This document shows, piece after piece, positions 14,301-27,336 of a stretch of DNA of 64,000 nt. The notes beneath the pieces were generated by a model, which had not been told where the DNA came from, made no database searches, and saw nothing but the letters and a program-made list of their open reading frames with translations. The position numbers and the translations under genes were made by a program. Location of the stretch: NCBI GenBank assembly GCA_040954595.2, contig CM082596.2, positions 5,332,001 through 5,396,000 on the forward strand, read 5' to 3'. Positions within the stretch are counted from its first letter, which is position 1. Each line of letters begins with the position of its first letter. Source of the DNA: Balanoglossus misakiensis. Its lineage: Eukaryota > Hemichordata.

Positions 14301-15143
14301 CATTTGTCACCTGAGCCATTAGAGTCTTGTGAATTAATTTCTTTGATTCTGTTTCCAGCAGACGCATAAGGAACGCCGTGCTACAAGGCCTCCTGACTCT
14401 GTGCATGTGACTATTATCATTGTATTGATCACTGTTATCAATGAAGTAATTTAGGACACATATGGTCTGCAGTTGAATTCAATATTCAGTTCTTTTCATG
14501 AGTGTTTCTTGTTTTTTAGAGTTTGTGAAATATGCTTGTCAACCCGACTGGTGACATATAAGTAGGGAACTGATAGCAATTACCTTCTGCGTAGGAAGCC
14601 GTGATTGAGATTGAATTTTGATGACATAATAGATAAAGTGGCTGGATCTCCAATTTCATGAAATACGTTCCACTCAGTCAGTTTCCGTTGCTCTGGATAA
14701 GTATCCATTAAATATGTAGCATTCTATATCCATTTTTCACAGCCAAAACATTCGGCCAGGCAATATTGCCAACTTGGATAGTGTATGGAAGCGTTTCAAA
14801 TGTTTCTGAATGTTTTCCAAACCCATTAGGAGGAATACAATTATGAAAACAGCGGGAGGCAGGAGAATTCACACCATATTGACAAGAAATGGATCTTTTC
14901 AACATGTCATTAATACTAATACATGCAGATCAGATGACTTCGGATGCTACAAGCCCTTACCTGAAACTCTGGCAAGGAGGCACTCTTCTTCATCTCGCTT
15001 TTCAGTAGTAATGCTCTCTTTTCCTTGATGCCTTTGCCCTGAAACACTGCATTGGACTGCTGCTGCTGCTGCTGGTTCACTTTATTGCTTGGTTTGGGAG
15101 GTTTTGCTAATACTATCTTATCATCTTCGCCATTGGTATGCAT
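286..15143 (-). CDS. Oxysterol-binding protein-related protein, ORP3/6/7 type (3' end off window)
   Basis: ORPs of this class move or sense sterols and phosphoinositides at ER-plasma membrane contacts. Predicted exons, 5' to 3' on the minus strand: 14961-15143 or 13112-13264 (alternative firsts), 9216-9461, 8239-8292, 7432-7545, 6874-7177, 6452-6531, 5873-5971, 4338-4515, 4014-4141, 3596-3697, 3043-3171, 2712-2808, 2165-2343, 1420-1775, 1131-1266, 808-949, 286-412. All junctions are GT-AG and the reading frame stays open across them, giving about 875-885 residues. Order: variable N-terminus, PH domain, linker with FFAT motif, sterol-binding domain with the EQVSHHPP signature. The last visible exon ends just after the family's [12 protein letters not shown] segment, so only the C-terminal 70 or so residues should be missing. 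The PH and linker text resembles vertebrate OSBPL6/OSBPL3 most. I cannot assign one paralogue, and an invertebrate probably has a single pro-orthologue. Confidence 0.93.
2712..6531 (-). CDS. ORP linker exons with FFAT motif
   Basis: Seven exons: 6452-6531, 5873-5971, 4338-4515, 4014-4141, 3596-3697, 3043-3171 and 2712-2808. They encode the long connector between PH and sterol-binding domains. It includes a leucine-rich helix ([12 protein letters not shown]), a very basic segment ([16 protein letters not shown]), and a coiled-coil-like part ([13 protein letters not shown]) followed by [13 protein letters not shown], which aligns with the ORP3/6 linker. Exon 3043-3171 carries EFFDAQE, the FFAT-type motif by which these proteins bind ER VAP proteins. 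It is preceded by MSVSDVG and followed by Ser/Glu-rich sequence and the acidic DEDELDSS stretch. The basic exon 5873-5971 is 33 whole codons, phase 0 on both sides, so it could be skipped without a frameshift. Confidence 0.85.
6874..9461 (-). CDS. ORP exons encoding the PH domain and following linker
   Basis: Four exons: 9216-9461, 8239-8292, 7432-7545 and 6874-7177. The first ends with the start of a PH domain ([16 protein letters not shown]). The 54-nt second exon gives [18 protein letters not shown]. The third gives the GRVDVGLSV and RIDLDTEES segments. The fourth starts with the closing PH helix ([17 protein letters not shown]) and then runs into a Ser-rich linker with GQERVAAWL, which resembles the equivalent OSBPL6 segment. 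The lysines in [12 protein letters not shown] lie on the loop that binds phosphoinositides in family members. Preceding the PH domain is the family motif [11 protein letters not shown]. Phases run 0,0,0,0 then 1. Confidence 0.9.
8945..9180. repeat. TG/CTGT-rich minisatellite in ORP intron
   Basis: A roughly 235-bp stretch of (TG)n and (CTGT)n contains an internal higher-order repeat of about 56 bp: the block starting TAGGTGTGCCTG occurs near 9023 and again near 9079. It lies just downstream (in gene direction) of the PH-domain exon ending at 9216. Long reading frames through it, rich in Cys/Val or Thr/Asp, are repeat artefacts. Confidence 0.85.
9462..13111 (-). other. First ORP intron, non-coding
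   Basis: This 3.6-kb intron lies between candidate first exon B and the PH-domain exon. It is AT-rich, and I find no exon with family similarity and no RNA gene in it. It may hold regulatory sequence for the internal promoter, but nothing specific is recognisable. Confidence 0.6.
13112..13264 (-). CDS. ORP alternative first coding exon B
   Basis: An ATG at 13264 opens 51 codons (beginning [16 protein letters not shown]) and ends at AAG|GTATTG in phase 0, compatible with the exon at 9216-9461. No convincing acceptor was seen immediately upstream, so this looks like a true first exon with its own promoter. The surrounding 13.0-13.6 kb is richer in CpG than neighbouring intron sequence. Together with exon A it would give two isoforms differing only before the PH domain. 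Confidence 0.55.
14961..15143 (-). CDS. ORP alternative first coding exon A (poly-Q containing)
   Basis: This exon encodes 61 residues from an ATG at 15143 and ends in the donor CAG|GTAAGG. It holds six consecutive glutamines and a basic stretch near the end ([13 protein letters not shown]). It ends in phase 0, matching the phase-0 start of the exon at 9216-9461. An in-frame TAG lies just upstream of the ATG, and a good acceptor (TTTCAG, AG at 15163-15164) precedes that. The exon is therefore probably 14961-15162 with a short 5' UTR, fed by a non-coding exon further upstream. A GTG eight... codons are not needed to explain the start. The N-terminus is poorly conserved in this family, so the call rests on splice signals and phase only. 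Confidence 0.6.
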
Positions 15144-17014
15144 TTCTTTCACCAGTAACTACCTGAAATGGAACAGAGAAATACGTCCATTGAGATTGGT
15201 GGTTGACTTGAAGTATAACATTCAATTGAAACTGCTATTACCGGTACTTTTGTTAACAAGTTTTCTTAGGGTACACAATCATGATAAATTTTAATTTATC
15301 AAAATGGATAAAACCACACTCTCCAGACACATGGATATTTGAAATCATTGCTTGGGCAGTGAAAGTTCATTGTTCTACTCAAAGACTTAAAATAGCATTT
15401 TATGGTTTTACCACTTTATTGTTGATCGTTAAACTTAAGCATTTAAGTGCCGAACAAATAAATGTTGATGTAGGGTACAAATGTAACCTGACAAGTGCAG
15501 ATTCCTGCTAGACAGTAGATGTACATGCTAAACATAATCTCGAGGAGTCCCAAATATAGCGTCAAGTATTCATGTATAGAGTTGAAGCAACTCAGAGATA
15601 AACACTGCCCTGAGAGTATCGGCAAAGTTGGACTGTAAGGTTTGCACCTGAGCAAAGTTCATGTAGATTTAGCTGAGATAAGTGGGTGTCCATGCTGGAA
15701 AATTTTCCAAAAAGGTAATATCACTGAATTATTCAGGAAATGGTGAAATTACCATTTGCTCTAAAGCTACCACACCCTCCAGGTGAGCTTGTGACACGCC
15801 TCCAACTTTCATCAGGCTTGCCTACGCCAGGCTAGCTCAAACCCTAACATACAGGTGAGCCTACTTATAGCTCATTATATACAAGAACATGTGTATAGCT
15901 TGTGGGCAGAATATGCACTGTTTGAACATGGTAACGACATATCAGACTTGTCTGGGCAAGACTGAAGTTTGAAACCACTACATTCCCCCTAGCCTTAATT
16001 GTCCAAGACTTGGTAGTTCTAGCAACTGTATGTGATACATGTCTGAAGTACTAAGTGTGTTTTCAGAAAGATATTTTTAAGGTTAAAGAAGAACCATGAA
16101 TGTGAGTCAGAGTTTTACTATTTGCATTTCACAACTCCTGAAACATCAAACAGAAACCTGTTGGATGCATATGTACTACCACTATGCAATGACGCCTCTG
16201 CAAACACTACTGCCACACCTGCGAGACACACATGAGTCACACTTCGCACCCAGTTGAACCTTCAGCATCTGTTTACCTTTTCATAGACTGTACACAAATC
16301 CAGTGTTCCTGACATGCCATACTAAAGTTCAGGCTATTAGTCTAATCAGGCGTACTGAACCTATAAATCTAGAATGTAAGAAACCAGTGTCTTTAAAGGT
16401 TCTGCAATCTTGTACCATGATACTTGACAGTACCAGAGACCTGCTAAGAAATTTGGCCTACATACATGAATGTTATTCCACAGTATAGTATACAATGTAC
16501 GCTTCGACATAATTCACAATCAATAAACTTAGAAAAACGAATAATATGCCTTACCATGTACATTTCCTCTATGTTGAAAAACAGACGCTGGCAGGTGTAC
16601 ACCACCCTTCGGTCAATTAAGTTCAAAACAGCCTACACAACTGTAATATACTATAATACCACTGTAAAAGGCATCAGACTCTATAGCAAATATACATGTA
16701 CCGGTATGTGCCAGCCAGTGTGAGCTATCCACTGGGCGGCTGTCATGACAACGACGCATCCATCATGCATAAAAATTTAATGTTATTTGTGTAAGGCTGA
16801 CAGAAGTGCTATGATGCATCAGTGTTCGGTAAACTCAATCAGTGCTCACACATGCCATCAGTATTTCATAATCAAATAGCTGTGCCACTGTGCTTTGACA
16901 TGGGTGCGGTCAGGTTGTGGTGGCTACTGTTTTGAACAAAAACACAGTCGATTAATTGTGCACAATTCAACTTTTATCATACTATGAAATTACTGCGGGG
17001 TTTTAATCACTAAG

Positions 17015-17829
17015 ATGCATGTACCAACTTTGTATTTTTTCTATAGTTCAACACAGCAGTAAATGAAAATACTGTGCATCGTTACATTTAGACAGGCGTT
17101 CTTTTTGTGTCACTCAAACGTGTGCTTCAACTCCCAGGAATGTCCCCATACATCACTGAGAAGTATTTACACAACACATGCATGTACCAACTTTGTATTT
17201 TTTCTATAGTTCAACACAGCAGTAAATGAAAATACTGTGCATCGTTACATTTAGACAGGCGTTCTTTTTGTGTCACTCAAACGTGTGCTTCAACTCCCAG
17301 GAATGTCCCCATACATCACTGAGAAGTATTTACACAACACATGCATGTACCAACTTTGTATTTTTTCTATAGTTCAACACAGCAGTAAATGAAAATACTG
17401 TGCATCGTTACATTTAGACAGGCGTTCTTTTTGTGTCACTCAAACGTGTGCTTCAACTCCCAGGAATGTCCCCATACATCACTGAGAAGTATTTACACAA
17501 CACATGCATGTACCAACTTTGTATTTTTTCTATAGTTCAACACAGCAGTAAATGAAAATACTGTGCATCGTTACATTTAGACAGGCGTTCTTTTTGTGTC
17601 ACTCAAACGTGTGCTTCAACTCCCAGGAATGTCCCCATACATCACTGAGAAGTATTTACACAACACATGCATGTACCAACTTTGTATTTTTTCTATAGTT
17701 CAACACAGCAGTAAATGAAAATACTGTGCATCGTTACATTTAGACAGGCGTTCTTTTTGTGTCACTCAAAAGTGTGCTTCAACTCCCAGGAATGTCCCCA
17801 TACATCACTGAGAAGTATTTACACAACAC
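17015..17829. repeat. Five-copy 163-bp tandem repeat array
   Basis: The unit beginning ATGCATGTACCAACTTTG starts at 17015, 17178, 17341, 17504 and 17667, an exact 163-bp period. Copies are essentially identical. The one clear difference I see is CTCAAAC versus CTCAAAA near 17768 in the last copy, plus small differences at the outer edges. There is no spacer/repeat alternation, so it is not CRISPR-like, and no long ORF. Such identity implies recent expansion or ongoing homogenisation, and copy number is likely to be polymorphic or mis-assembled. Confidence 0.95.
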
Positions 17830-20800
17830 GTCATATTTACAAGCAGGGCCACACCAAAGATGTAAATCATACCACTGGAGTACGCGTTATTACACCTGCC
17901 AAGTAGAGAGAGGGTGGTGGCAGAGCCACTGTATCTGCTCGGGGCATGCATTCTGATACAAACCCAGGAATGTCGCCAAAGCCACTTTCTCTTTGATTTA
18001 CTGCAGCTGTTGCCCGAGGTCAGTGAATGTACATGGAAGGGGAATTTGGCCGACATGTCCCCGGGAACTCCTGGTATGGCTGGGATTACACGTAATCATA
18101 TACATAAACATTAAACATTATCAAATGCTACCATCACGATTGCCCCTCATTAACAATTATTTATGGAACCAGCTTCAAAGGTATGTATAAGAATGTGAAT
18201 AAATCTATATTTTCGACCACTGAGGGCGCAGTGCAACACAACAAGTTGACATGTATCAACGTCTCCATTTCCATGGGAACAAGATCACATCCTCTGGTGT
18301 GTTACAAAGAATTTCCTCTCAGCTTCCTGTATCTTAGGACTTCGTCTAAATTTAAGATTGCACGCCTTTCACTTTCAGTCAAAACTGTTTATTTTCATGA
18401 CCTTGAGTGACCTTCCACAATGGTACATGTATTTCTGTAGGTTACAGCATGCAAATAGTAATTTGGCATGCCTATATTCTCTTCGCAGCATGATTCACAT
18501 CTGGCTGCTGACTTTGCCATGAAACTCAGGGCTAATTCTGAACTAATGATACTGCCATTAAGACATGCTGGGTTCGGAACAGTGGCCAATTAAACTGAAC
18601 TTCTTATTTAGTACTGATTGCCCCATACTTGTACTATTATACCTGGAATATCAAGTTTCATCAGAATGGTTAATGAACTTCCCTCGTACAAGTATATCTC
18701 ATCATAGAATAAGAACAGCACGAGAAATTGCAACTGTGAGATATATTAAGATGAGAAAAACATCACCAGTGATTCTATGAAATTATCCACGTAACGTTAT
18801 GATCATAGTGGATAGACACATACATGTACATACGTATGTACACATACATACACGTACAATAGATTTATTTCTCACTTTCAAAAGATTCATCACCTATCAT
18901 ATCACACAATTGATTTCAGTATATTTCATCACAATAGTCGCTTTCCTTTCCATCAGATCAATAAATGATATTGACGTGCACTAAAAAGGTGCATGTATAA
19001 TGGACAATAACAATTTCAATTGACCTACATGTGTGACTTGTGAAATATACATAAGCGTCAGTTGCAGGAAATCTATTAAAATGGGTCAGATGGCGTAAAG
19101 AATGTGAAATTGTACACTTTAGTAAGTCCTCTGAGTCAACAGGGTCAAATTTATATGAACTATACTGCCGGTACGCTTGATATTAAAACTGATACCCTGC
19201 ATCCACTGGGAAAGCAAAACATCAGTGATAAAATGATCTGAGTACATGTATGCGTGAAATAAACGGAGGGCTTCCAATGGGTAGTGCGTGCTAGTCAAAT
19301 GTCAGAGTCGTGAATGTAGTCTTTACTGTCTAAATATAACAATCCATTTCAGTACTGCTATTGCCTTTTCACGAATTCTTCCCAAAGGAAATGTTTACAA
19401 GCTGTAAACCGAGGGAGGAAAAGTGATGGTTCAGCATTTTTTTTTCTAGCAGTACTGTTTAATGACATCGCCAAATTACAAATGTAAACATGAGACTGCA
19501 CTGCTTGCAACGGCCAGTAATCACACAAATTGTCCAATATGTGCATTCCTACTGTACACGTCACATTATTTTACAATTTCAAAATATATTTTTATACTTT
19601 CAGTTTCAGAACCTGAGAATGTTTACTCTCCAGATTTTACTTCAGTGAAAGCTGCAATTTGGATCAGCTATTATGACAGGAAATGTATGTGAATTAAAAA
19701 CGCTTTCATGTTATGTAACTTATCTACTTCTACATTTATCTTTTAATATTCATATAGTTTCTGTTTATATACAGTATGTGTGTACATCTGACCACTTTGT
19801 TTTACCAGAAAATTGACATAATACATTTACTTAAATCTAATGATGACGGATCAGCCCCTGCATTAACAATATTGGGAAGCATGATTTGGGTCAACTATAT
19901 GCAAGATGAAAATCGAAATCAATTAATGAGAACAGTCATGCGCTGTATTCCACGTCAAATTGTTCAATATATATCTGATAATTGGGACAGGTAGCCAAGA
20001 AACTGCTGAGCTGACCTTTATTAATTAAAATTCTATCAATCAAAACCAATTTATGGAATTTCCAATTGTCATACATTATGTAATTTTGATTAGATTAATG
20101 TACTTGTGTACTTCCTTCAAATCCAATTCCCTTGTATACTGCAATGTCTATTGTGAACAGAATTCTCCAACAATCTTTTCCTTTTAATCCGTCAAACACG
20201 ATTCTTGCATTAGGATTATCAATTATTAACTTCATCTTCCCTTCGGTGACAGAAATTCAAATCAATGGATCTTCTTTCAGTGCGATGTAGCTAGTTTTGA
20301 TTTCGGTTTATGACAGAAAATATGATCTTCTTGTGGTATACTGCAACAGGAGAAGGAATGGCTTCCACAAGAGCAGTGATCCATGTACTTTACGAAAAAG
20401 ATTAGAACTAACACATGTGTGAAGAGCTGACATAGACGACACACTGTAAGATGCCACACTTTCAGAACGTATGTCACTCCTGCAACTGCATTGGCAGACA
20501 GCAGACTTCCCAGTTCCCTTCAGAAATACATGTATTTGATTTGACTACAGATAATAACACTGAAGTACCAGTAATATGAATAACAAGGAGAATTTTAAAA
20601 TGAAGAAAAACCTTGAAAATGATATGTTTTTCTGCAGGACTAACAGCTGTTGCACTTTTATCTAAAACCCGCTATTATTTGTTTTAATCTCTCCTTTCAG
20701 ATATTTCTGTCCAATTGAAAATGCATCAATTCTCCATTCAAGGTAATTTCCGTTACATGGTCACTTGTGGCTATTTTCAGCACTAGCTCTGGCCCTTCCA

Positions 20801-23800
20801 ACAGCAAGGTCAAATTTATTTGCATCACTTTTTTTATATTCCAAAACACTGAAATACGCAACATGGCCCTACAGTACTATTGCATCTTCTTGCCTTAGAC
20901 TCATTTCAGCCTTGCTACAGGGGTACATAGGCAACCCAAGGCTTGCCTCTGGCCAATTAACACAGACAGGTGAAACTATCCACAATCCCATAATCTCCAA
21001 AGGGGAACTATTAACACCAAATTGTGAAAATGTAAATTCTGTGACCATGACAACTACCAAACACACAGACAGATTAGACACCGTATCAAAACAGTAATTT
21101 CTGAAGTTACAGGAAACGTACACCAAAACAGCTTTGTCTCCTTGACTATGAATGTATTTCAATCGGACTCCTTGGGTTTATTCCCCAAATAGGATGTGTT
21201 GCAAAGGCGTGTGCTGTCAGATTGTGATGTTTCATGCAATTATTGGTCAATCCCTGGGACTTACTGTTTCCACAAACTTTCAGCCTGCGTGCATGAGCAG
21301 CCACAGACCACTTTCAAAACGCTTCAGGCATCAGTTTTCACGTCTCTTTCTTATCCATATCACATAGCAACAGATGGATATGGCAACTTAGACCAGCCCA
21401 CTGCAGCTGTCTGTTTCCACAAATGCCTGTATGCACGAATCTAGCATAGATACTAGGCTAACACACTACAAGCATATCATGTGTTTATGGACTGGCATAT
21501 CACGACAAAGATGTATGAGTTACATCACAGTACCATCCAACCCCAAGTCCTCAAGGAAACAGACATTCAGGGGCCGCTCATTTTACATTTAATAACAAAA
21601 CTCATGAGCCCATACAAATTTCTATAAACTGACTGAGACTGATACATGTATGTTTTGCTATACAATACGACACAGTCTAAAATATTATGCAGTCAAACTT
21701 CACTCTATCTTGATAATTTAAAATTGGCAGTATCAGATGCACAGGACACAGATGGCTGGTCTGTTGCCTGGTGTCACATACACATATATATCTATAAACT
21801 CATCTCTGTGCATTATGAGAGGCCTGGGGGCGTACAGGATACTGGATATTGGAAATTGTCAGCACGGGGTTTCAAGACTGTAGAGACATCAGTGAGAGAG
21901 AATGCGAGTGTTATCTGATACCAGGCGAGCGTTCGAGTGTTGAAATAATATTTCAATATTAATGTAAGTGGTAAAATAAGTAGAAACTGCTTGACAACAT
22001 GCAGTTTCCACTTGATAGAGCACACATAGTCTTGAGACAAAGTCATACTTGAATAGAATACAAGAAAAAATTAATTTGTCAGTGGAAATTGGTGATACAA
22101 TTGCCTGAGTAGGTTATCAAGTTGATAGGTTCATGTATGAAGCAATCAGGTTTAATTAAAAGATGTTATCGAGTAAAATATTATCAAGTATATGCCAGGC
22201 GGTAATTAATTATCTCCAGAGTCATGAGTATGTTCCATTCACATTCTGCCAACCGTGCCTCATAAAAACATACACCCCATCCCTGTATGTGTGTATGTAC
22301 ATGTATAAGATGCAACACCATTGGAAAAAGTATTAAGGTCACATGAAGGAACAAGTAAACAGGCAATACAAAGCGGAACACAGTTCAACAACTTCAATTT
22401 TATAGTCTAATTACCACTTCACTACAATTTTATTACATTATCAAGCCCCTGTAATTAACGTTACACTAACCAGGTCAGTATCAGGAGATCTGCCTTTGCA
22501 AGACTTTACTGATGTACAGTATGTGCAAAAAGAATAGACACCACAATCTGACACACAAATATGCAGCTAAACCTCTCTTATCCTTATTGTAACAAGAAGT
22601 GATGATTATGTTATATTAAATGGCATATTGAAATTTCATGTGGTATTCAATAGACAGGATTCTCATAATACCCTGGGATTCTGTTATGTATATTAAATTT
22701 ATGGAACAAATTACAGTGTTATACAATACAGTAGAATTCATGCAATGTACGTGTAAATGTACAATATACTTGGAGCAGAGTGTAAGACATTTGGCTTTTT
22801 TATAACTAGGAATAATTCCAATTTCAGAATAGTTTCAGGTCTATGAGGTCAAAATTGCCATTTTCAGTAGTTCAATTAAGTATGATCTTGCTCCAGTTCT
22901 AAACCTCGTTAAAACGGCCATTCTTTTCCAAAAAGTAGCATAGTTAATAAAATCCAAATTTGCTCAATCAATTTACGGGCATTTCCAGGAAGACATATAT
23001 CATTTTTCGAGGACTTTCAAGGACTGGGGAATGTCCGTACTCACGAACGACGAAATTTACATTTTTATGTCACACACAATTTATGTCACAAGTCATGGTT
23101 TAATCTAGGAATCATTTTTTAAAAATCCCTCCTGTAAATTTCCTAGTCTACTTCAGATTGCCGAAAGCATGTGCATACACGTACAACATTATTGTTCGAA
23201 AATGCCCAATCTGTGTTATAAGATGGGCCAGTTTGTTAGTCATATCACAGACTCCTGCAATATCTGATATATTTACAAAGATTCACTATACACAACAGCC
23301 CCAAGCTTTACTTAGTCATTTTACATGCCAGTGAAATCTAAGTGATATTGCTGATCGAAGTCTACCACTGACCTTGCCAGCAGCCACTGGAAGTAAGCAT
23401 AACAACATCCCCAATAAAAAAATGCCAATAAATATCCGTGACACTACCAATGCTGCCTGAGGAATTATGTTGCTTATGCATATACACGCACTTAAAATAT
23501 TGCACCATAATATAAAATTTCATAAAGGTGAGCCATCTCAAACTGTTACAGAAAACTGAGACTTCAGCTGGAAGAGAAAAAAAAACACCTCTGTGCAGAT
23601 GTGTACTCGTTTGATAAATACACGCAGCTTTGTTCAATAAAATTGGGGACAATGACATGTAGGTTGCACTGTATAAGGTCAGAACTTCAAAGTAGGCAAA
23701 TCCCCGAATCCGATGCTTGAATTCAGGGATGATGAAGATGATGGCCATCATCATCATTATCGTGTCATTTCAGTTGAATAGATGAGTGACGACATTTGCA

Positions 23801-26149
23801 TTAATAATACATTGCACTACCATTCAACTTTTGATCAGCAGAAAACCCAATTATTTCAATAATTAGGGGATGTAATACATACATTTAAGCTGATAAAATA
23901 TTACTGAGTTGGGCTGATATGAAATGTCATACTAAATCACGGTTTCTCCCACGCCTCAATTATATTCTGGCAGCTGCTTCAAGAAGACAGTATTTTGTAA
24001 AGAGCTCCAGTCAAACAATTGATTTTTGGAGTTTCCCAACCCTAAAAGCCACAGACCTGTACACGTAACCATGGCAAACACAGACATATACCACAAAGTC
24101 AGCAAAATCCCACGCACCATCTCCAGCTGTGAAATATAGGTTGTGTGCACCAACTCCTAATACTTGATGGGTTTTTATGTAAAGCAATCTTTCGCTTGAG
24201 AGACTTCCATAGAAAATAAAATAAAGTCCTAACCCTTCAGAGAACTCTCCACTTGCTTGGATGGTTTTGATTAAAAACCGCTTCCTAGGGGCGCCATAGC
24301 AACGGTCTCAGTAATGGAAAAATGGCAAAGCAACGGTTATCACCAAGGGAGCACTATAGTTTGAACCCCTGCTAACCCTGCTCGCTCAGCCATATAATTG
24401 TTTCGCCAAATTGAATCTAATCTTAGTTTTCGGGGGCACCGTGCTATAATCGGTTTCATCTGCTGTATTTAAACAGTATCATGTGTGTCGGCAAGCTCAG
24501 GACAAATGCTGAGAGAATGAAAATTTTGCCTCTGAGAAGCTTTTAAATGGGTGTGGGGAACCACAGAGGAGCAAGGGTGACGGCAGACGCACCACTGGGA
24601 TATGTTGAGATCAGACCAACGGTGTGCTATCTATGAAATTCAGAATAGGTGTGTTTCAATCTCTTGCCCCAACACTGTCCGGGACCATTACATATCTGAT
24701 TTCAATCACACTGCCCAGCAGCTGAAAATAACTCACTGTCGCGTTCGATTACTAACAAAAAATAGGCGCTCAACAGGAACAGAAACCGAGGGTTATAAAT
24801 GGAATGTGTAAGTGATTTGCTGTGGTGATCGTGTCCGATTTGCAACCGATACCCTTATTGCAGATCCAATCATTGTACAACAGCACTAATCAATCTGTGC
24901 AAATGCAGTAGTGTGCAAAGTTACACGTTAAGGAGAAATAGACAGGAGAAATAGACATATTACTGGTTTATCTGAATATGACAGAATAGCAGTCACAGCT
25001 GATAGGAAATATTGATTTTTGTTCCAACAGATCCTGTTTCATATCGATCAAGTTGAGTGCTTGATTAATTAACAAAGCCATAAACCTGTTTTGAGTAAAG
25101 TGAAGTTGCCATGACATTAGTTTAATAAATATCATTAGAATAGCTTATCTATCAGATTATGATGTCCATGTAACTGAAGAAATAAAACTTTCGATTCAAT
25201 GTGATTGCTGAAGCGACTACCAAAGAAGCACACCCTTCAGAATCAAAACAATATGTATAATATTAATATGAGGTGGTAAATCCTTTACTTTGTAAACCTG
25301 AGTTGTATGATATTTGTGCACAGTGGACAAAATCATTGTTTGCAATGTGACTGGAGAGACCATCTTGGAGTGCAACTGAGAGCGTAGGCACTAGGTGTCT
25401 AGAGTGAACAAACATATCCTGCTCTGAGGCAATCGTAAAAACAACAATGGCAACAAAGGATCCGAACGGCCATGACTTCTAGTCACTCACAGTGGTGTCT
25501 GACGTGGATGTATGCAAAGGTACAGTATGTGACAAAGATTGTAAGAGCCGTCTTGCTTTTGTTGGGTGCCCAGTACGCGTATATCACGATTCATGACTGA
25601 CCTGATTGTAAAAATCTCAACCGCAAAACAGTCGTGTCATACCTAAGAAAACATGACCTAGTAGCAGTGCATGTTTATGTGGGATCAGTTCAACCAGTCT
25701 ATGGTTGACATTCTTTTGTACAATCGCTCCCCGCCGTCTCATTTCTTCAATAGTTGTTTCTTTCATCACCATGTTTTGATCAATGAAACAAACAATGACG
25801 ATAGTAAAAATGCCTCATAACTGTGTATCTTGATGGGCGTTCAAGAATTAACCATTGGACAGTTAAATTAAAATCTGTCTGCCACACACACACCGGTGTC
25901 TCTGAAGACGTTTAAATTTGTGCACTTTGGCACTATTACATAAGTATAATAATTAATTATAAGTACTAAATTTTATCAAGAGAATAAGCTGATGTGAATT
26001 TCCTGTGCCGGTGAGAACGCATTTGTTTTGATTTCTTTTAATTTTAACGTTTACAAGCGAATGAAAATGTGTGGAGCGAACAGATACCCCCCCCCCCCTT
26101 CCGGTTGTGGTAGAGACCAAATGTTGGATTATGCCCGAATGGGTTTCCA

Positions 26150-26850
26150 TGGCCAGTCTGAGTACTTGTTGCGTTGCTAAGGAAAGTTACCGCACTGCAA
26201 GTTCACGATCAAGTATTCGGAGGTCGCTGTAAAGAACTGTTCTTATAACTCGGTCCACGGCACACGTAAAACCAGCGAGAAGACTGACGCCAGGCAGTGT
26301 GTACCTCCATGATCGGACACTTGGTGTCTCGGCCCTTGTGGGCGTGGTTTTGGCCAAAATCTGAACTCGCCCTTTCTTCAATCACAGCCCGGATCGACTG
26401 CCAAAATTTGGCATTTTACGCCAACAACAGGACTGTATCGACAGCGACAGTGCACGATCACGCAGAGGAACAGCGTAACTGCGTTCCTCTACGTAAATCG
26501 CGGCCCCTTCCCACGCCATGTGCAGCCGTCAACATTGGAGTGGACCACGGTCTACCGTACGAGACTGCTTGTCTGTAGCAGTCGCCAGAAAGAATGTGGT
26601 CGTCAACAAATGGACGTCTGCTACATTTCACGCCAACTTTTGACGAGATACCAAACACTACTCACCTGTTCGTGTGTACAACCTGGGCGAAGTTGTAGAA
26701 TTAAGTATTTCCCCCGATCCTGGAGCTCAACTAAAACGCGAATAGCACGATCAGTCGGTACAATAAATCACAGTTTGTAAAGCAGAAATTCATTCAATCT
26801 GTTCCCCGTCAGCCATTATGTCGCTATGAATTCTGGGATAGGGGGCGGAG
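26150..26850 (-). promoter_or_regulatory. CpG-richer block with strong minus-strand donor; candidate distal ORP promoter and 5' UTR exon
   Basis: This block has clearly more CpG than the AT-rich DNA on both sides. On the minus strand a strong donor (CAG|GTGAGT, AC at 26664-26665) ends a stretch that could be a non-coding first exon spliced to the acceptor before ORP exon A. This is inferred from composition and one splice signal; no TATA box or initiator was identified. Confidence 0.3.
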
Positions 26851-27265
26851 CCATTACTAAAACTTTCTGAAGTTTGTGGAATGTTCTTTTGTTTTTGTAG
26901 TCAAAGGCTAATGAGTTTCAAGACAATAACCTTGTTGTCAGGTAAATATATGATGAGTGAGTGAATACCCTGGAAAGAAAAACGGACGCGTAGCAAAGCA
27001 AGAGGATATTGTTCGGACTTGGAGGCATAGGCAGGAACCATGGCAACGGGGAAGCTGCCTTCACTCTGCAGTCATGCACGTTTGACGTTTTCTTGCAACT
27101 GTTATACACCACAATCACACAATAATTTACTGTTTTATGATATCTAAAAACACGAAAACTTGCCCACCCAAAGATTTTACGATGCCCACACTCACAGTCT
27201 CGTGGAGGGCTCCATGTACAGTACCAAAGAAACATTTCTCAGGATCACATACATCGCTTATTTGT

Positions 27266-27299
<34 letters not shown>

Positions 27300-27336
27300 C
27301 GCACACACACAAATAAACAAACACACACACACACAG
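27266..27336. repeat. (TC)n then (CA)n microsatellite
   Basis: A run of TC dinucleotides is followed by CA dinucleotides interrupted by AAATAAACAAA. Simple-sequence DNA; ORFs across it on either strand are artefacts. Confidence 0.9.

Noticed and set aside
17015-17956. Tandem array as a CRISPR array or coding repeat
   Set aside because: Repeats are contiguous with no unique spacers, the genome is eukaryotic, and no frame stays open across units.
26187-26780. Several overlapping ORFs on both strands in the CpG-richer block
   Set aside because: Length is explained by higher GC; none resembles a protein family.
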